A DNA stretch of 64,000 nt, taken from Pseudoalteromonas spongiae UST010723-006. Lineage in GTDB: Bacteria; Pseudomonadota; Gammaproteobacteria; Enterobacterales; Alteromonadaceae. Positions 48,027-58,249 of the stretch are shown piece after piece. Positions within the stretch are counted from its first letter, which is position 1; each line of letters starts with the position of its first letter. The translations under genes were made by a program, and so were the position numbers. The notes under the pieces are model-generated. The model was not told the origin of the DNA and ran no database searches. It was given only the letters and a program-made list of their open reading frames with translations. Where the stretch lies: NCBI RefSeq assembly GCF_000238255.3, contig NZ_CP011039.1, positions 297,001-361,000 on the forward strand, written 5' to 3'.

Positions 48027-48767
48027 TTACCAATATTGCTCCACGGTAATATTTCCAGGCTTTGCGCGGCGATTTCGCGTAAAGCCTAAATCTAATAGTA
48101 ATTGCGTTGTTTCTTTGACCATTTCTGGATTTCCACAAAGCATAAATTGACTGTTTTGTGGCGTTGGCGTTACTTCAACATGGCTAAACAACTCACCTGA
48201 GGTTATCGCATTAGTAATGCGACCTTGCAGCCCATCGGGCCACTCCTCTTGACTGATAACGGGCACAAACGTCAGTGGATGATTGCTACACAGGTCGCAA
48301 ATTTGCTGCTGATAAACTAAGTCTGTGTGATTACGTACCCCGTGAACAAGCACAACATGTTTATACTTTTGCCAAATCGCACCATCACCTAGCATAGATA
48401 AAAAAGGCCCAATCGCCGTGCCTGTCGCTAATAGCCATAATGTGTCAGATTCTGGCACCTCATCTAACGTAAAAAAGCCAGAGGCTTGCTCAGCAATTTG
48501 CAATGTATCCCCTTTTTTTAAATCCGAAAGCGGCGGTGAAAGTAATCCGTCTTCCACAGTAACCAGTAAAAACTCGTGAAGGTTATTGTTTGGCGGTGTA
48601 TTGACGAAAGAATATGCACGGGCGACTTTTTTATCTTCAATTGTCATTGCAAGTTTAGTAAATTGCCCTGCTTTATAACTTGGTAATGACGCAGACACGG
48701 TTAAACTAAATAGCTTGTCGTTCCACCACTTGATATGAGTAACTTGTCCATCAATCCAATTTGCCAT
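48027..48767 (-). CDS. fpr: Ferredoxin/flavodoxin-NADP+ reductase
   Basis: This 246-residue FAD enzyme transfers electrons between NADPH and ferredoxin or flavodoxin. The FAD-binding motif is ARAYSFVNTP. The NADPH-binding region starts with LLATGTAIGPFLSML and includes LCGNPEMVKETTQLL. The chain ends in VEQYW, the aromatic terminus typical of bacterial Fpr that stacks on the flavin. E. coli Fpr is 248 residues. It is divergent from the DMT transporter gene. Confidence 0.93.
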   Translation of the reverse strand: MANWIDGQVTHIKWWNDKLFSLTVSASLPSYKAGQFTKLAMTIEDKKVARAYSFVNTPPNNNLHEFLLVTVEDGLLSPPLSDLKKGDTLQIAEQASGFFTLDEVPESDTLWLLATGTAIGPFLSMLGDGAIWQKYKHVVLVHGVRNHTDLVYQQQICDLCSNHPLTFVPVISQEEWPDGLQGRITNAITSGELFSHVEVTPTPQNSQFMLCGNPEMVKETTQLLLDLGFTRNRRAKPGNITVEQYW

Positions 48768-48861
48768 AATTTGCTCTCAACATTTATTTGGGGCTACTTT
48801 AACTGTGGCAGCTGCGCTGAGAATTTCAATCTAGTGGAAAGAATTTTATTGAGGAAATAGT

Positions 48862-49749
48862 ATGTTAGGTGAAGTGGCAGCGTTAGCTGCGGCTTTTTTT
48901 TGGGCTTTAGCAAGCCTGCTGTATGGTCGCTTTAGTCATCACTTTAGTGCCTTGCAGCTTAATTTGGTTAAAGGTGTTATTGCTGCATCATTAATGTTGC
49001 TTACGCTGCCTTTACTGCCAAATGTGGAATTTTCTTTATCGCCTGAGCATATAGGGATTTTGTTATTTTCAGGTGTGATAGGTATTGCTATTGGTGATAG
49101 TGCTTATTTTGCGTCATTAAAGCGCATAGGCGTAAATAAAACTCTCTTGCTTGAATCAATCGCTCCGCCACTTTCCGGTATTTTAGCGGTATTTATACTT
49201 GGAAGCTTATTAACTTGGCAGAGTTGGTTAGGAGTGTTGGTAACGACCTTTGCGGTAGCCTTAGTGGTAATGCAGCCTGAAACCCATACCCAAAAAGTGA
49301 ATGCAGCTGGCATAGGGTTTGGTTTATTAGCCAGTGTTTGCCAAGCCTCGGGCGTGGTGATTTCTCATTATGCCCTTGTTGCTGGCGATATTGAGCCGTT
49401 ACTAGGAGCAGTACTTAGACTACTTGCGGGTGTGGGCGTGCTGCTTTTAACCCTTGTACTGATTAAACGACAACAGTTAGCCCAGCTAGTTACTGGTTTT
49501 TCAAAAATGGCACAGCGTGAGTTTGTATTACTATTACTTGCCATTGTGGTGGGGACCTTTTTAACGCTTTGGTTGCAGCAAATTGCACTTAAATATGCGA
49601 ATCCGGCTGTAGCGCAAACGTTAATTGCCACATCACCTTTATTTATTTTATTGTTTTCAATTTTAAAAGGGCAAATCCCTTCTGGAAAAACGCTGTTTGG
49701 CACTGTGCTTGCGGTTGGCGGGATTTCGTTGTTTTTTATTTTCCGGTAA
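48862..49749 (+). CDS. DMT-superfamily transporter (two EamA domains)
   Basis: This 295-residue protein has about ten hydrophobic helices in two EamA repeats (residues ~4-140 and ~150-294), the drug/metabolite transporter layout. VIGIAIGDSAYFASLKRIGVNKTLLLESIAPP and NPAVAQTLIATSPLFILLFS are the repeat-end signatures. It should sit in the inner membrane. Such proteins export amino acids or metabolites, and the substrate cannot be inferred. It begins after a short gap from fpr and ends at a shared terminator. Confidence 0.88.
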   Translation: MLGEVAALAAAFFWALASLLYGRFSHHFSALQLNLVKGVIAASLMLLTLPLLPNVEFSLSPEHIGILLFSGVIGIAIGDSAYFASLKRIGVNKTLLLESIAPPLSGILAVFILGSLLTWQSWLGVLVTTFAVALVVMQPETHTQKVNAAGIGFGLLASVCQASGVVISHYALVAGDIEPLLGAVLRLLAGVGVLLLTLVLIKRQQLAQLVTGFSKMAQREFVLLLLAIVVGTFLTLWLQQIALKYANPAVAQTLIATSPLFILLFSILKGQIPSGKTLFGTVLAVGGISLFFIFR

Positions 49750-49787
49750 TTAGTATGAAAAAAATGCTGTGAAGAAGATATATAAAT

Positions 49788-49813
49788 AAAAAAGGTGGCA
49801 AGGCCACCTTTTT
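49788..49813. terminator. Bidirectional terminator after the DMT transporter
   Basis: The stem GGTGGC/GCCACC with a three-base loop is flanked by A and T runs, 44 bases after the transporter stop and 25 bases before the stop of the reverse-strand protease gene. It serves both converging units. Confidence 0.88.
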
Positions 49814-49838
49814 CTAGCGTTAATAAATAAACCGCCGT

Positions 49839-51452
49839 TTATTTATTTGTAGTCTCAAGAGGCGTAAAGATCGCATTATTTTCAATCATTTGTTGCGTAC
49901 GATCTTGTGGCATTTTAAGAGGCTCCCCAACAACTTGTTTAGCCGTTGTTGATGTCTTTGGTGCATAGCTTGCAGCAATTGGTGGGCAGCTGCCTCGTTC
50001 GATGTGGTAAAGCGCAGCTGATAGCATGCCTTCTGAAATATCACCGAGTGGACGAGTTAAGTCATCACTTACCGTACAGCCGCGCACTTCGTTTTGGAAG
50101 TTAGGATTTTGCTTAGGAATTAGTCCATCAGAGTACTCACCAAAACCTTTATCATTTACACCGCTAAACTGAATTGTGAAATAGGTTGTACTGCAATTAT
50201 CGGTTGGAACAAAGCCATAAGGCTTACCACATGTTTGGCCACCAATTAATACAACATCTAAATCAATACCTTTTAAGCCGTTAATTAGTGCTTCACTTGC
50301 TGAACAAGTTGAATCACTCGATAACACGTATACCTTATTTAGGCCTACGGTTGGTAAATCGATATTAGTTAAATTACCGTTTTGCCAATCAATTTTTTTA
50401 TCATAGAAGCCGATAGTTTCATCGTTAGACCATTTGCCATTGTACTTAAGCGTATAATAATCTCGGTTTTGCGTATTCACATCACCGGCAATCATATAAG
50501 CAAGCTGTGAAGAAAGCGCGAGCAAACCACCGCCGTTGTATCTTAAATCAACTACCAGCTCGCTAACATTTTGGTTCCTAAATTGGGTGAACTTGTTGAT
50601 TAGATCATCTTGCGCGTCGCTGATATTAAATGTATCGAATTGAATATAGCCAACCGTTTTACCTGCATGGACAAAGGTATTGGTCGCTTTAACTGGCGAA
50701 AGATCATAACTACCAGATGTCACTGTAATGGTCCTTTCTGCGCCAAATACATCTTTTACCGTGATGTCATGACTTTGACCATTATTTGTCGGAAACAAAC
50801 CGGCATTAAGTGTGTCAACATCATTGCCATTTAAGAAATCAGCACCATCCACTTTGATGATTTGATCGCCACGTATAAAGCCTGCTGTATCTGCAGGTGA
50901 ACCTGGTTCAATAGTTGCCACATATAATGTGCGTGGAAGCGTGAAACGACCTTCTGCATCGAGGTTACGCGCTTGCCAGCGAATGCCATATCCTGAAGAT
51001 GCACTACCTTGCGTGCGCTTACGGTACTCAGCGGTATCTTGTGCGAAGTGGAAATTATCTTTATCTGCCCCTGAGCTGGTTTTGGCAAAGGTTTTAAGTA
51101 CGTCGAAATAAGCCTGTGGTGTACTGTAATTGGCAGGATCGACATCTTCAACTTCATCGAACCAGAGGTATGATTCATGATTCCAAGAACGTAACCACAT
51201 TTTTTCATCTGTGAGTGTACCAGCACGATCTTTATATACTTCATTGGTATAAGGATCAGACCCCGTACGAACAACGGCACATTTATTTGCAAATATCTCT
51301 TTTGCTTTAAATTCACCGGCAACCCATGAATTATCGCCGCCACCAATACCATTATCTGGGTCTACGTCTGAGCTTGAATCACTATTACAGGCTACTAACA
51401 TCGACATTGATAACGCTAAGGTAATTCCTTTTTGCAATTTACTGAACTTCAT
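49839..51452 (-). CDS. S41-family peptidase lipoprotein with PDZ domain
   Basis: This 537-residue protein has a lipoprotein signal ending MSMLVACNSD (C22) and a Ser/Asp-rich linker. A PDZ domain lies near residues 170-250 (TLYVATIEPGSPADTAGFIRGDQIIKVDG). The C-terminal-processing-protease domain follows. The predicted nucleophile is S384 in STCSASEALINGL and the base is K410 in QTCGKPYG. Many cysteines suggest disulfides in the periplasm. It likely trims or degrades envelope proteins; the target is unknown. It is transcribed away from the dcw cluster and shares a 390-base upstream gap with it. Confidence 0.88.
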   Translation of the reverse strand: MKFSKLQKGITLALSMSMLVACNSDSSSDVDPDNGIGGGDNSWVAGEFKAKEIFANKCAVVRTGSDPYTNEVYKDRAGTLTDEKMWLRSWNHESYLWFDEVEDVDPANYSTPQAYFDVLKTFAKTSSGADKDNFHFAQDTAEYRKRTQGSASSGYGIRWQARNLDAEGRFTLPRTLYVATIEPGSPADTAGFIRGDQIIKVDGADFLNGNDVDTLNAGLFPTNNGQSHDITVKDVFGAERTITVTSGSYDLSPVKATNTFVHAGKTVGYIQFDTFNISDAQDDLINKFTQFRNQNVSELVVDLRYNGGGLLALSSQLAYMIAGDVNTQNRDYYTLKYNGKWSNDETIGFYDKKIDWQNGNLTNIDLPTVGLNKVYVLSSDSTCSASEALINGLKGIDLDVVLIGGQTCGKPYGFVPTDNCSTTYFTIQFSGVNDKGFGEYSDGLIPKQNPNFQNEVRGCTVSDDLTRPLGDISEGMLSAALYHIERGSCPPIAASYAPKTSTTAKQVVGEPLKMPQDRTQQMIENNAIFTPLETTNK

Positions 51453-51738
51453 AAATATTTCCTTAAATAAGATCGCAATTTATCGTAACAAAATATCAGA
51501 GGGTCAAAATAACAACAACTTTTTACAGTTAAAGTTTGTAAAAGCACTATCTGTTATGCGTATGCTTTATTTTCTTAAACCATAAATATTCGATCGCTTT
51601 TTGTGCAAAAAGTTTTAATGCTAGGCTAGTAAAGGCTTGATCTAAGATCTCTCTCCACATTTTTCCACTAAATTCATTAACTTTGCTCTAGCCCTTATCA
51701 ATAAAGGGCTAGCGAGAAAAATATTATTGTTACAATTC
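51453..51738. other. Gap between the S41 protease gene and the dcw promoter
   Basis: No gene is seen here. It should hold the reverse-strand protease promoter. At 51655-51667 two CCA triplets 10 bases apart (TCCACATTTTTCCAC) are the reverse complement of the box pattern found in the MraZ operator. An inverted repeat CTAGCCCTT/AAGGGCTAG at 51688-51712 lacks a T tract on either side. Confidence 0.45.
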
Positions 51739-51768
51739 TTGACAAATACCTGTGTCAAGCCCTAGACT
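51739..51768 (+). promoter_or_regulatory. Sigma-70 promoter of the dcw cluster (mraZp)
   Basis: A perfect -35 TTGACA at 51739-51744 is followed after 18 bases by TAGACT at 51763-51768 as the likely -10. Transcription would begin near 51775, at the edge of the MraZ boxes, giving a leader of about 70 bases. Confidence 0.7.
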
Positions 51769-51777
51769 CTAACGTTG

Positions 51778-51812
51778 TGGAGAAAAGTGGTAAAAAATGG
51801 ATCTCAGTGGAT
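51778..51812 (+). promoter_or_regulatory. MraZ operator: four TGG boxes at 10-base spacing
   Basis: TGG triplets begin at 51778, 51788, 51798 and 51808, giving TGGAG, TGGTA, TGGAT and TGGAT, each followed by a five-base spacer. E. coli MraZ binds TGGGN repeats with the same period in front of its own gene. Here the fourth position is A or T. The site overlaps the predicted transcription start, which fits autorepression. Confidence 0.72.
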
Positions 51813-51842
51813 CGGCACTAATAACAAAATGGGAACGCTTAC

Positions 51843-52301
51843 ATGTTTCGTGGCGCACATGCAATTAACCTCGACGACAAAGGACGCTTGGCAATACCAA
51901 CCAAGTTTCGTGCTTTATTGCAGGCAGATTGCGAAGGCCAGTTAGTGTGCACGATTGACTTAAAAGATCCCTGTCTTTTGTTGTATCCGCTAAGTGAATG
52001 GCAAGAAGTTGAGCAAAAACTGAGTCAGTTATCGAATATGGTTGAAGCGGAACGCCGCGTTAAACGTATTTTACTTGGTAGTGCGATGGAATGTCAGCTT
52101 GATAAAAACGGCAGAATTTTATTGTCATCTCCACTCCGAGCACATGCAGGGCTCAATAAAAAATTAATGTTAGTTGGTCAACTCAATAAGTTTGAGCTTT
52201 GGGATGAAGATACTTGGAATGAAAAACTACAACAAGATATCGCCCAAGAACAGCAAAAAGATCTGACCGTTAGCGAACGACTACAAGATTTCAATTTTTA
52301 A
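51843..52301 (+). CDS. mraZ: Transcriptional regulator MraZ
   Basis: This 152-residue first gene of the dcw cluster encodes an AbrB-like DNA-binding protein that forms a ring and represses its own operon. Both copies of the family motif are present: [14 protein letters not shown] near residue 10 and [14 protein letters not shown] near residue 86. The length matches E. coli (152). Its operator lies immediately upstream, and rsmH follows after 13 bases. Confidence 0.97.
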   Translation: MFRGAHAINLDDKGRLAIPTKFRALLQADCEGQLVCTIDLKDPCLLLYPLSEWQEVEQKLSQLSNMVEAERRVKRILLGSAMECQLDKNGRILLSSPLRAHAGLNKKLMLVGQLNKFELWDEDTWNEKLQQDIAQEQQKDLTVSERLQDFNF

Positions 52302-52314
52302 TAATAGGCGCCCT

Positions 52315-53250
52315 ATGTCTCAAAGCCAACAGCATATTTCCGTGTTACTCGACGAAACGATCGAGGCTTTAGATATTAAGCCAAACGGTATTTACATCGA
52401 TGGTACCTTTGGTCGAGGCGGTCATTCGGGCGAAATTCTAAAACGCCTAGGTGGCCAAGGGCGACTCGTTGCGATAGATCGCGACCCAACGGCAATTGAA
52501 GCGGCGAAAAAGTTTGCCGATGATGCGCGCTTTCAGATTGTGCATGATCGCTTTTCAAATATCCGCCAGGTAGCTGAAAACCTCAACTTGTTAAATCAGG
52601 TTGATGGTATTTTGCTAGATATTGGTGTTTCAAGTCCGCAGCTTGATGAAGCAGACCGTGGTTTTAGCTTTATGCATGATGGTCCACTGGATATGCGTAT
52701 GGACCCGAGTTCTGGCCGCAGCGCAGCGCAGTGGTTGGCAGAAGCGGAACTAGAAGACATCACTTTTGTTATTAAGAAATATGGTGAAGAAAAATTTGGC
52801 CGCCGTATTGCGACCAAAATTATTGAAACGCGCGATGAGCATCCAATCACAACGACTAAGCAACTTGCAAAGTTAGTTGATGAAGCAGTACCAGTAAAAG
52901 ATAAGCACAAGCATCCAGCAACACGTACGTTTCAGGCAATTCGAATTTATATCAACAGCGAGCTTGAAGAAATCACCACAGCTTTACAAGGCTCGCTTGA
53001 TGTACTTAAGCAAGATGGCCGTTTAGCGGTAATTTCGTTCCATTCACTCGAAGATCGCATTGTTAAGCAATTTATTAAAAAGCAAAGCAAAGGCGAAGCA
53101 GTACCGCGAGGCCTTCCGCTTACTGATGAACAGTTAAAACAAAACCTAACGTTAAAAGCGATAGGTAAGGCTATTAAACCGAGCGAGCAAGAAATAGCTC
53201 GCAATAGCCGTGCGCGCAGCTCCGTACTTAGGATCGCTAAGAGGTTGTAG
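52315..53250 (+). CDS. rsmH: 16S rRNA m4C1402 methyltransferase RsmH
   Basis: This 311-residue SAM-dependent enzyme methylates N4 of C1402 in the 16S rRNA decoding centre. The SAM-binding loop is [17 protein letters not shown], followed by [20 protein letters not shown] and the helical insert region. [15 protein letters not shown] completes the signature. The stop TAG overlaps the GTG start of ftsL by one base. Confidence 0.97.
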   Translation: MSQSQQHISVLLDETIEALDIKPNGIYIDGTFGRGGHSGEILKRLGGQGRLVAIDRDPTAIEAAKKFADDARFQIVHDRFSNIRQVAENLNLLNQVDGILLDIGVSSPQLDEADRGFSFMHDGPLDMRMDPSSGRSAAQWLAEAELEDITFVIKKYGEEKFGRRIATKIIETRDEHPITTTKQLAKLVDEAVPVKDKHKHPATRTFQAIRIYINSELEEITTALQGSLDVLKQDGRLAVISFHSLEDRIVKQFIKKQSKGEAVPRGLPLTDEQLKQNLTLKAIGKAIKPSEQEIARNSRARSSVLRIAKRL

Positions 53251-53576
53251 TGGCTAGTAAAAATAATACACGTCAGCCAAACCTGTTTATCGAGATCACT
53301 AAGGGACTTTTTAGGGAGAAAGTCACATTGGGGCTGCTTTTTTCTATTTTTGCTTCGGCATTTGCCGTAGTGATGGTTACCGATGCGTCGCGTGCGGAAG
53401 TGATCAAACAAGACACGTTATTACAACAAAAAGATGAATTAGATTTGGCGTGGGGCTATTTGGTTGTAGAAAGTGAATTCTACGCACAGCATGCCCGAGT
53501 TGAAGATATCGCCAAGAAAAAACTTGATATGAAACGACCAGAACGCAAGGATGAAAAGCTGGTGGTATTACCATGA
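53250..53576 (+). CDS. ftsL: Cell division protein FtsL
   Basis: This 108-residue bitopic division protein bridges FtsB/FtsQ and activates FtsWI. It has a short cytoplasmic N-terminus, one membrane helix (VTLGLLFSIFASAFAVVMV) and a periplasmic heptad coiled coil (LQQKDELDLAWGYLVVESEFYAQHARVEDIA). It starts with GTG overlapping rsmH and overlaps ftsI by four bases (ATGA). The sequence is poorly conserved between species, but position and layout make it certain. Confidence 0.95.
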   Translation: MASKNNTRQPNLFIEITKGLFREKVTLGLLFSIFASAFAVVMVTDASRAEVIKQDTLLQQKDELDLAWGYLVVESEFYAQHARVEDIAKKKLDMKRPERKDEKLVVLP

Positions 53577-55420
53577 AACGACATAGTACTAAACCAAAAC
53601 AAGGCAGCTTAATTCGCTGGCGATACTTATTGGTATGTGCCACGATTTTTGCCGTATTTGCAACTCTGGTTGCACGCGCCGCTTACATTCAGGTTATCGA
53701 ACCTGATTTTGCTGTGTCTGAAAATGATAAACGTACGGTACGCGTAGAAAAGGTTAATGTACAGCGTGGTTTAATTTTAGATCGCCATGGTAACGAACTG
53801 GCGATTAGCGTACCGGTAGTAAGTGTTTATGGTGACCCAAAACAACTTGATAAGGCCTTAACAGCCAAGGTTTATAGTCTTGCACGCAAGCATGCGAGAG
53901 AAAATCAGCTTGATATTAAACAAGCGGTCAAAGCATTAGATAGTGATCCCGCACGCGTCGCAAAAGAAAAAATTGAAATCTATAACAGCGATTCGCGTTG
54001 GCAGGATCTCGCTGAAGTATTACGCCTGCAAAAGCCGTTAATTGATGGAAAACTAACAAGCGACAATACTCGTCGCTTTGTGTATTTAAAACGTCAGGTG
54101 ACTCCACCGGTAGCACGTTATATTTCAGAATTAAAACTGCCTGGAATTTACCTACTCGACGAATCAAAACGCTTCTACCCAGCGGGTGAAGTCACTGCGC
54201 ACGTACTTGGCTTTACTAACATCGATGGTGAAGGCATCGAAGGCATTGAAAAACTTTATAATGAAGCGTTAACTGGTGAAGCGGGTAAACGTACCATTCG
54301 CAAAGACGCACAAGGTCGAGAAATTGAAATTCTTGATGAACGTGCGCGTATTGAACCTGAAAATATCCAACTGAGCATTGATCAGCGCATTCAATCACTG
54401 GCTTACCGTTCTTTAAAATCAGCGGTGCTGAGTTATAAAGCAACATCGGGTAGCGCTATGGTTGTTGATGTAACGACTGGTGAAGTTTTGGCTATGGTGA
54501 ATAGCCCGTCGTTCAATCCAAATAATTTAAAAGATGCGGCGCCACATAAACGCCGTAACCGCGCAATTACCGACTTATTTGAGCCTGGCTCAACGTTAAA
54601 GCCTATTTCGGTTTTAGCTGGACTGGAATATGGCACCATCGATTTTGATACTGTGATAAAAACCAAAGGGTGGATGCGTGTTGGCGGTAGTATTGTTACT
54701 GACGGCAAGAACAATGGCCCAATGGATCTGCGCACAATTTTACAAAAATCGTCAAATGTGGGTGTATCAAAAATAGCGCAAACCATGCCTAAGCAAGACT
54801 TTATCGGTTTCTTCCAACGTTTAGGGTTTGGTGAAGAAACTGGCACAGGTATGGTTGGTGAAAGTGATGGCTTATTTACACCGCATGGTCGCTGGTCTGA
54901 TTTTGAGGTGGCAACATTAGCCTATGGCTACCGAATTTCAGTAAGTACTGCGCAAATGGCACGTGCTTATGCGGCTATCGGATCTGGTGGCATTAACCGT
55001 CCTCTGACGATTTTAAAACAAGAAGGCAAAGTACACGGTGATCGTGTGTTTGAAGAGCGTAATGCTTTTGCTGTACTAGAAATGATGGAAAGCGTTTTTG
55101 AACGCGGCGGTACAGCAAGACGTGTAAAACTGGATGGCTATCGCGTTGGAGCTAAAACGGGTACATCAAAAAAAGCTGCATTTGGCGGCTATGGTGATGA
55201 ATATGTCGGTTACTTCGCAGGTATTGCGCCAGTATCTGATCCGCGTTTAGCGGTTGTTGTTATGATCAATGAACCGGGCGGTGACGTTTATTATGGTGGT
55301 GATGTTGCCGGCCCTGCGTTTTCTGAAATTATGTCGGGATCGCTGCGAATCTTAAATGTTGCACCAGATCTTGAAGCTGTCGCGCAACTAAATCAACGGC
55401 GGGACTATGTTACCTATTGA
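53573..55420 (+). CDS. ftsI: Septal peptidoglycan transpeptidase FtsI (PBP3)
   Basis: This 615-residue class B penicillin-binding protein cross-links septal peptidoglycan. The N-terminal helix (YLLVCATIFAVFATLVARAAYIQ) anchors it. A pedestal domain precedes the transpeptidase domain, whose three motifs are intact: S340-TLK with the catalytic serine, KSSN, and AKTGTSKK. There is no obvious insertion after the SxxK motif. The 3' end overlaps murE by 14 bases. Confidence 0.97.
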   Translation: MKRHSTKPKQGSLIRWRYLLVCATIFAVFATLVARAAYIQVIEPDFAVSENDKRTVRVEKVNVQRGLILDRHGNELAISVPVVSVYGDPKQLDKALTAKVYSLARKHARENQLDIKQAVKALDSDPARVAKEKIEIYNSDSRWQDLAEVLRLQKPLIDGKLTSDNTRRFVYLKRQVTPPVARYISELKLPGIYLLDESKRFYPAGEVTAHVLGFTNIDGEGIEGIEKLYNEALTGEAGKRTIRKDAQGREIEILDERARIEPENIQLSIDQRIQSLAYRSLKSAVLSYKATSGSAMVVDVTTGEVLAMVNSPSFNPNNLKDAAPHKRRNRAITDLFEPGSTLKPISVLAGLEYGTIDFDTVIKTKGWMRVGGSIVTDGKNNGPMDLRTILQKSSNVGVSKIAQTMPKQDFIGFFQRLGFGEETGTGMVGESDGLFTPHGRWSDFEVATLAYGYRISVSTAQMARAYAAIGSGGINRPLTILKQEGKVHGDRVFEERNAFAVLEMMESVFERGGTARRVKLDGYRVGAKTGTSKKAAFGGYGDEYVGYFAGIAPVSDPRLAVVVMINEPGGDVYYGGDVAGPAFSEIMSGSLRILNVAPDLEAVAQLNQRRDYVTY

Positions 55421-56867
55421 TCGCGCATTGCTCGCAATAGGTGAACCTAGCTGCGGCATTAAAACACATAAACTGACTTTAGACAGCCGGGCCATAGCGC
55501 CCGGTACTGCGTTTATTGCGATTAAAGGTCATCAACTCGATGGTTCACGTTTTATCGATAACGCTTTGGCAGCTGGCGCTGCGCTGGTACTTGTTGATAG
55601 CGAATGTCAATATCAACCAAATCTAGAGAATGTACACGTTATTGATGGCTTAGCGAACAAACTGAGTCTTTTTGCGAGTGCTTTTTATGGCGTGCCGAGT
55701 ACGCAATTTAAATTAGTTGGCGTTACAGGCACTAATGGTAAATCTACCGTAACGAGTATGATCGCAAATCTGGCCAGTGCACCCGAGCAAAAAACAGGTG
55801 TTATTGGTACACTTGGCTGGGGTCAAACCGAAAAGCTTACGCCACTGGCTAACACCACGCCTTCAGCCATTGACCTACAAGATTTATTTTGGCAAATGCG
55901 TGACTATGAATTAGTGGCAATGGAAGTGTCGTCTCATGGTTTAGTGCAACAGCGAGTGGCGCATAGTGCATTTGATATTGCGGTGTTTACTAATTTAAGT
56001 CGTGATCATCTTGATTATCATGGCACTATGCTCGCGTATGGCGAGGCAAAATTATCACTACTAACCAATTTCTCAACGAAATGTAATGTCGTTAATTTTG
56101 ACGATGCGCAAGTAAAGCAATGGCTCGCAGAAGGTCGTATTCCTAACCCAGTTCTATTTGGTGAAAACCTGCCAACCGATATTAGCTATCCGTTTGTCTC
56201 ATTTGATAATGCAAAGTATTCAAAACAAGGCTTATGTTGTGATATTCGCTCGAGCTGGGGAAGCCACAAAGTTACTGTACCTTTGTTTGGTAAGTTTAAT
56301 TTATATAACTTAACCGCAGCACTCGCGACATTACTGAATTTAACATATGACTTTAATTGGTTAATTGATAAAATTGACCAATTAGATGCGGTAGTCGGAA
56401 GAATGCAAGCTTTCAGCGCAGATAATAAACCTACCTGTATTGTCGATTATGCCCATACACCAGATGCCCTTGAACAAGCATTGATTGCATTGTCGGAACA
56501 TGTTGGCAGCAATATCACGTGTGTGTTTGGCTGTGGTGGTGACAGAGACAAAGGTAAACGCCCACTTATGGCGCAAATAGCTGAAAAGTATGCAAATAAA
56601 GTAATTGTTACTAATGATAATCCGCGTACAGAGGATGAAAAAGCAATTACCGCAGACATTTTAGCTGGATTTGCAGCTGCTGAACGAGCTGTGGTTGAGC
56701 ATGATCGCTATCAAGCTATCGCGCATGCGATTGCCACCACCTCTGCTGAAGGCATTGTTTTAATTGCTGGCAAAGGCCACGAAGACTACCAAATAATAGG
56801 CACTAACACGCTGCACTTTAGTGACAGCTTAGTTGCACAGCAGATTTTAAAAGGGGAAAGCGCATGA
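55407..56867 (+). CDS. murE: UDP-MurNAc-tripeptide synthetase MurE
   Basis: This 486-residue ligase adds meso-diaminopimelate to UDP-MurNAc-L-Ala-D-Glu. The ATP loop is GVTGTNGKST with K112. The motif DNPR at residues 404-407 marks meso-diaminopimelate rather than lysine specificity, as expected for a Gram-negative wall. It overlaps murF by four bases (ATGA). Confidence 0.97.
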   Translation: MLPIDRALLAIGEPSCGIKTHKLTLDSRAIAPGTAFIAIKGHQLDGSRFIDNALAAGAALVLVDSECQYQPNLENVHVIDGLANKLSLFASAFYGVPSTQFKLVGVTGTNGKSTVTSMIANLASAPEQKTGVIGTLGWGQTEKLTPLANTTPSAIDLQDLFWQMRDYELVAMEVSSHGLVQQRVAHSAFDIAVFTNLSRDHLDYHGTMLAYGEAKLSLLTNFSTKCNVVNFDDAQVKQWLAEGRIPNPVLFGENLPTDISYPFVSFDNAKYSKQGLCCDIRSSWGSHKVTVPLFGKFNLYNLTAALATLLNLTYDFNWLIDKIDQLDAVVGRMQAFSADNKPTCIVDYAHTPDALEQALIALSEHVGSNITCVFGCGGDRDKGKRPLMAQIAEKYANKVIVTNDNPRTEDEKAITADILAGFAAAERAVVEHDRYQAIAHAIATTSAEGIVLIAGKGHEDYQIIGTNTLHFSDSLVAQQILKGESA

Positions 56868-58249
56868 TTACGGCTGATCTAAACTGGATTGCAGACGTCT
56901 TAGGTGTGTCATACCGCGGCGAAAATGTAGCATTTTCAACAATTGTAACCGATTCAAGAAAATTACAAGCAGGCGAAGTGTTTTTAGCACTTAAAGGACC
57001 AAACTTTGATGGTCATAAATTCGCCCAAACAGCACAAAAATTAGGTGCTAAAGCGTTGATTGTTGAAGTAGAACAAGATGTCGATATCCCTCAGTTTATC
57101 GTTGAAAACTCTCGTCTTGCATTAGGTAAATTAGGCGCAGCTGTGATGGCTAAAGTAAGTCCTAAAACTGTTGCGATGACGGGAAGTGTAGGTAAAACCA
57201 CTGTTAAAGAAATGACCGCGGCGATTTTATCGCAGCTTGGTGAAGTACTGGCGACCGATGGTAATTTTAATAACGATATTGGTGTACCTCTTACCCTGTT
57301 GCGATTAGAAGAAAAGCACCAGTATGCGGTGATTGAACTGGGTGCAAATCATTTAGGTGAAATTGCCTATACCACTGATTTAGTAAAACCGCATGTTGCG
57401 GCGATTACCAATGTGGCGGAAGCGCATTTAGAAGGTTTTGGCGACCTATTTGGTGTAGCGCGTGCAAAAGGCGAAATTTTCTTAGGCTTACCTGAAAACG
57501 GTGTGGCAGTGGTTAATGCCGATAGTGAGTTTATTGACTATTGGTTAGCACGCCTTGAAGACAAGCAGGTAACTCAGTTCTCAGCCACACAGCACAAAGA
57601 TATTTGGGCTGAAAACATAATATTAGATGATTTTGGTCGTGCAAGCTTTGACCTTGTTTATAAAGGTGAAGCGGTGCGAGTTGATTTGCCGATCCCAGGT
57701 TCACACAATGTCACTAACAGCTTAGTTGCTTCAGCGCTGGTACTTCCGCTGGGCGTTAGTTTAAAACAAGTTGCATCTGGCTTAAGTAATATGCCGCAGG
57801 TAAAAGGGCGCGTGAATATTATTGAGGTCTCGCAAAAGCTGACTCTTATCGATGATAGCTACAATGCTAATCCAGGCTCGGTTCGTGCAGCAATTGACCT
57901 ACTAAGCGGTATTAACGGCAAAAAAATACTGGTTTTAGGTGATATGGCTGAACTTGGTGAAGATGCACGTGTCTATCACCAAGAAGTAGGTGAATACGCC
58001 AGAGACAAAGGCATAGACCATGTATATACATTAGGTGTGCTTAGTCAATCGGCGAGTGATGTATTTGAACAACCTGGCCGCCACTTCTCAACCCGCGAAA
58101 AACTTGTCGATGCGTTAAAGCAAGCGTTACTTAACGATGCAGCTAGCGGCAATGAGCGTACAACAATTTTGATAAAGGGTTCGCGTAGTTCTCGAATGGA
58201 ACTACTTGTAGACGAGCTCAATAATAAGAAAGGTGAACAGTCATGTTAA
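56864..58249 (+). CDS. murF: UDP-MurNAc-tripeptide-D-Ala-D-Ala ligase MurF
   Basis: This 461-residue Mur ligase adds the D-Ala-D-Ala dipeptide to complete the cytoplasmic precursor. The ATP loop is [29 protein letters not shown] and [16 protein letters not shown] are MurF-specific, the latter for the nucleotide and metal site. It overlaps the mraY start by seven bases. Confidence 0.97.
   Translation: MITADLNWIADVLGVSYRGENVAFSTIVTDSRKLQAGEVFLALKGPNFDGHKFAQTAQKLGAKALIVEVEQDVDIPQFIVENSRLALGKLGAAVMAKVSPKTVAMTGSVGKTTVKEMTAAILSQLGEVLATDGNFNNDIGVPLTLLRLEEKHQYAVIELGANHLGEIAYTTDLVKPHVAAITNVAEAHLEGFGDLFGVARAKGEIFLGLPENGVAVVNADSEFIDYWLARLEDKQVTQFSATQHKDIWAENIILDDFGRASFDLVYKGEAVRVDLPIPGSHNVTNSLVASALVLPLGVSLKQVASGLSNMPQVKGRVNIIEVSQKLTLIDDSYNANPGSVRAAIDLLSGINGKKILVLGDMAELGEDARVYHQEVGEYARDKGIDHVYTLGVLSQSASDVFEQPGRHFSTREKLVDALKQALLNDAASGNERTTILIKGSRSSRMELLVDELNNKKGEQSC

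Noticed and set aside
51688..51712. Inverted repeat as a terminator upstream of mraZ
   Set aside because: There is no T tract on either side and no gene reading into it that needs ending.
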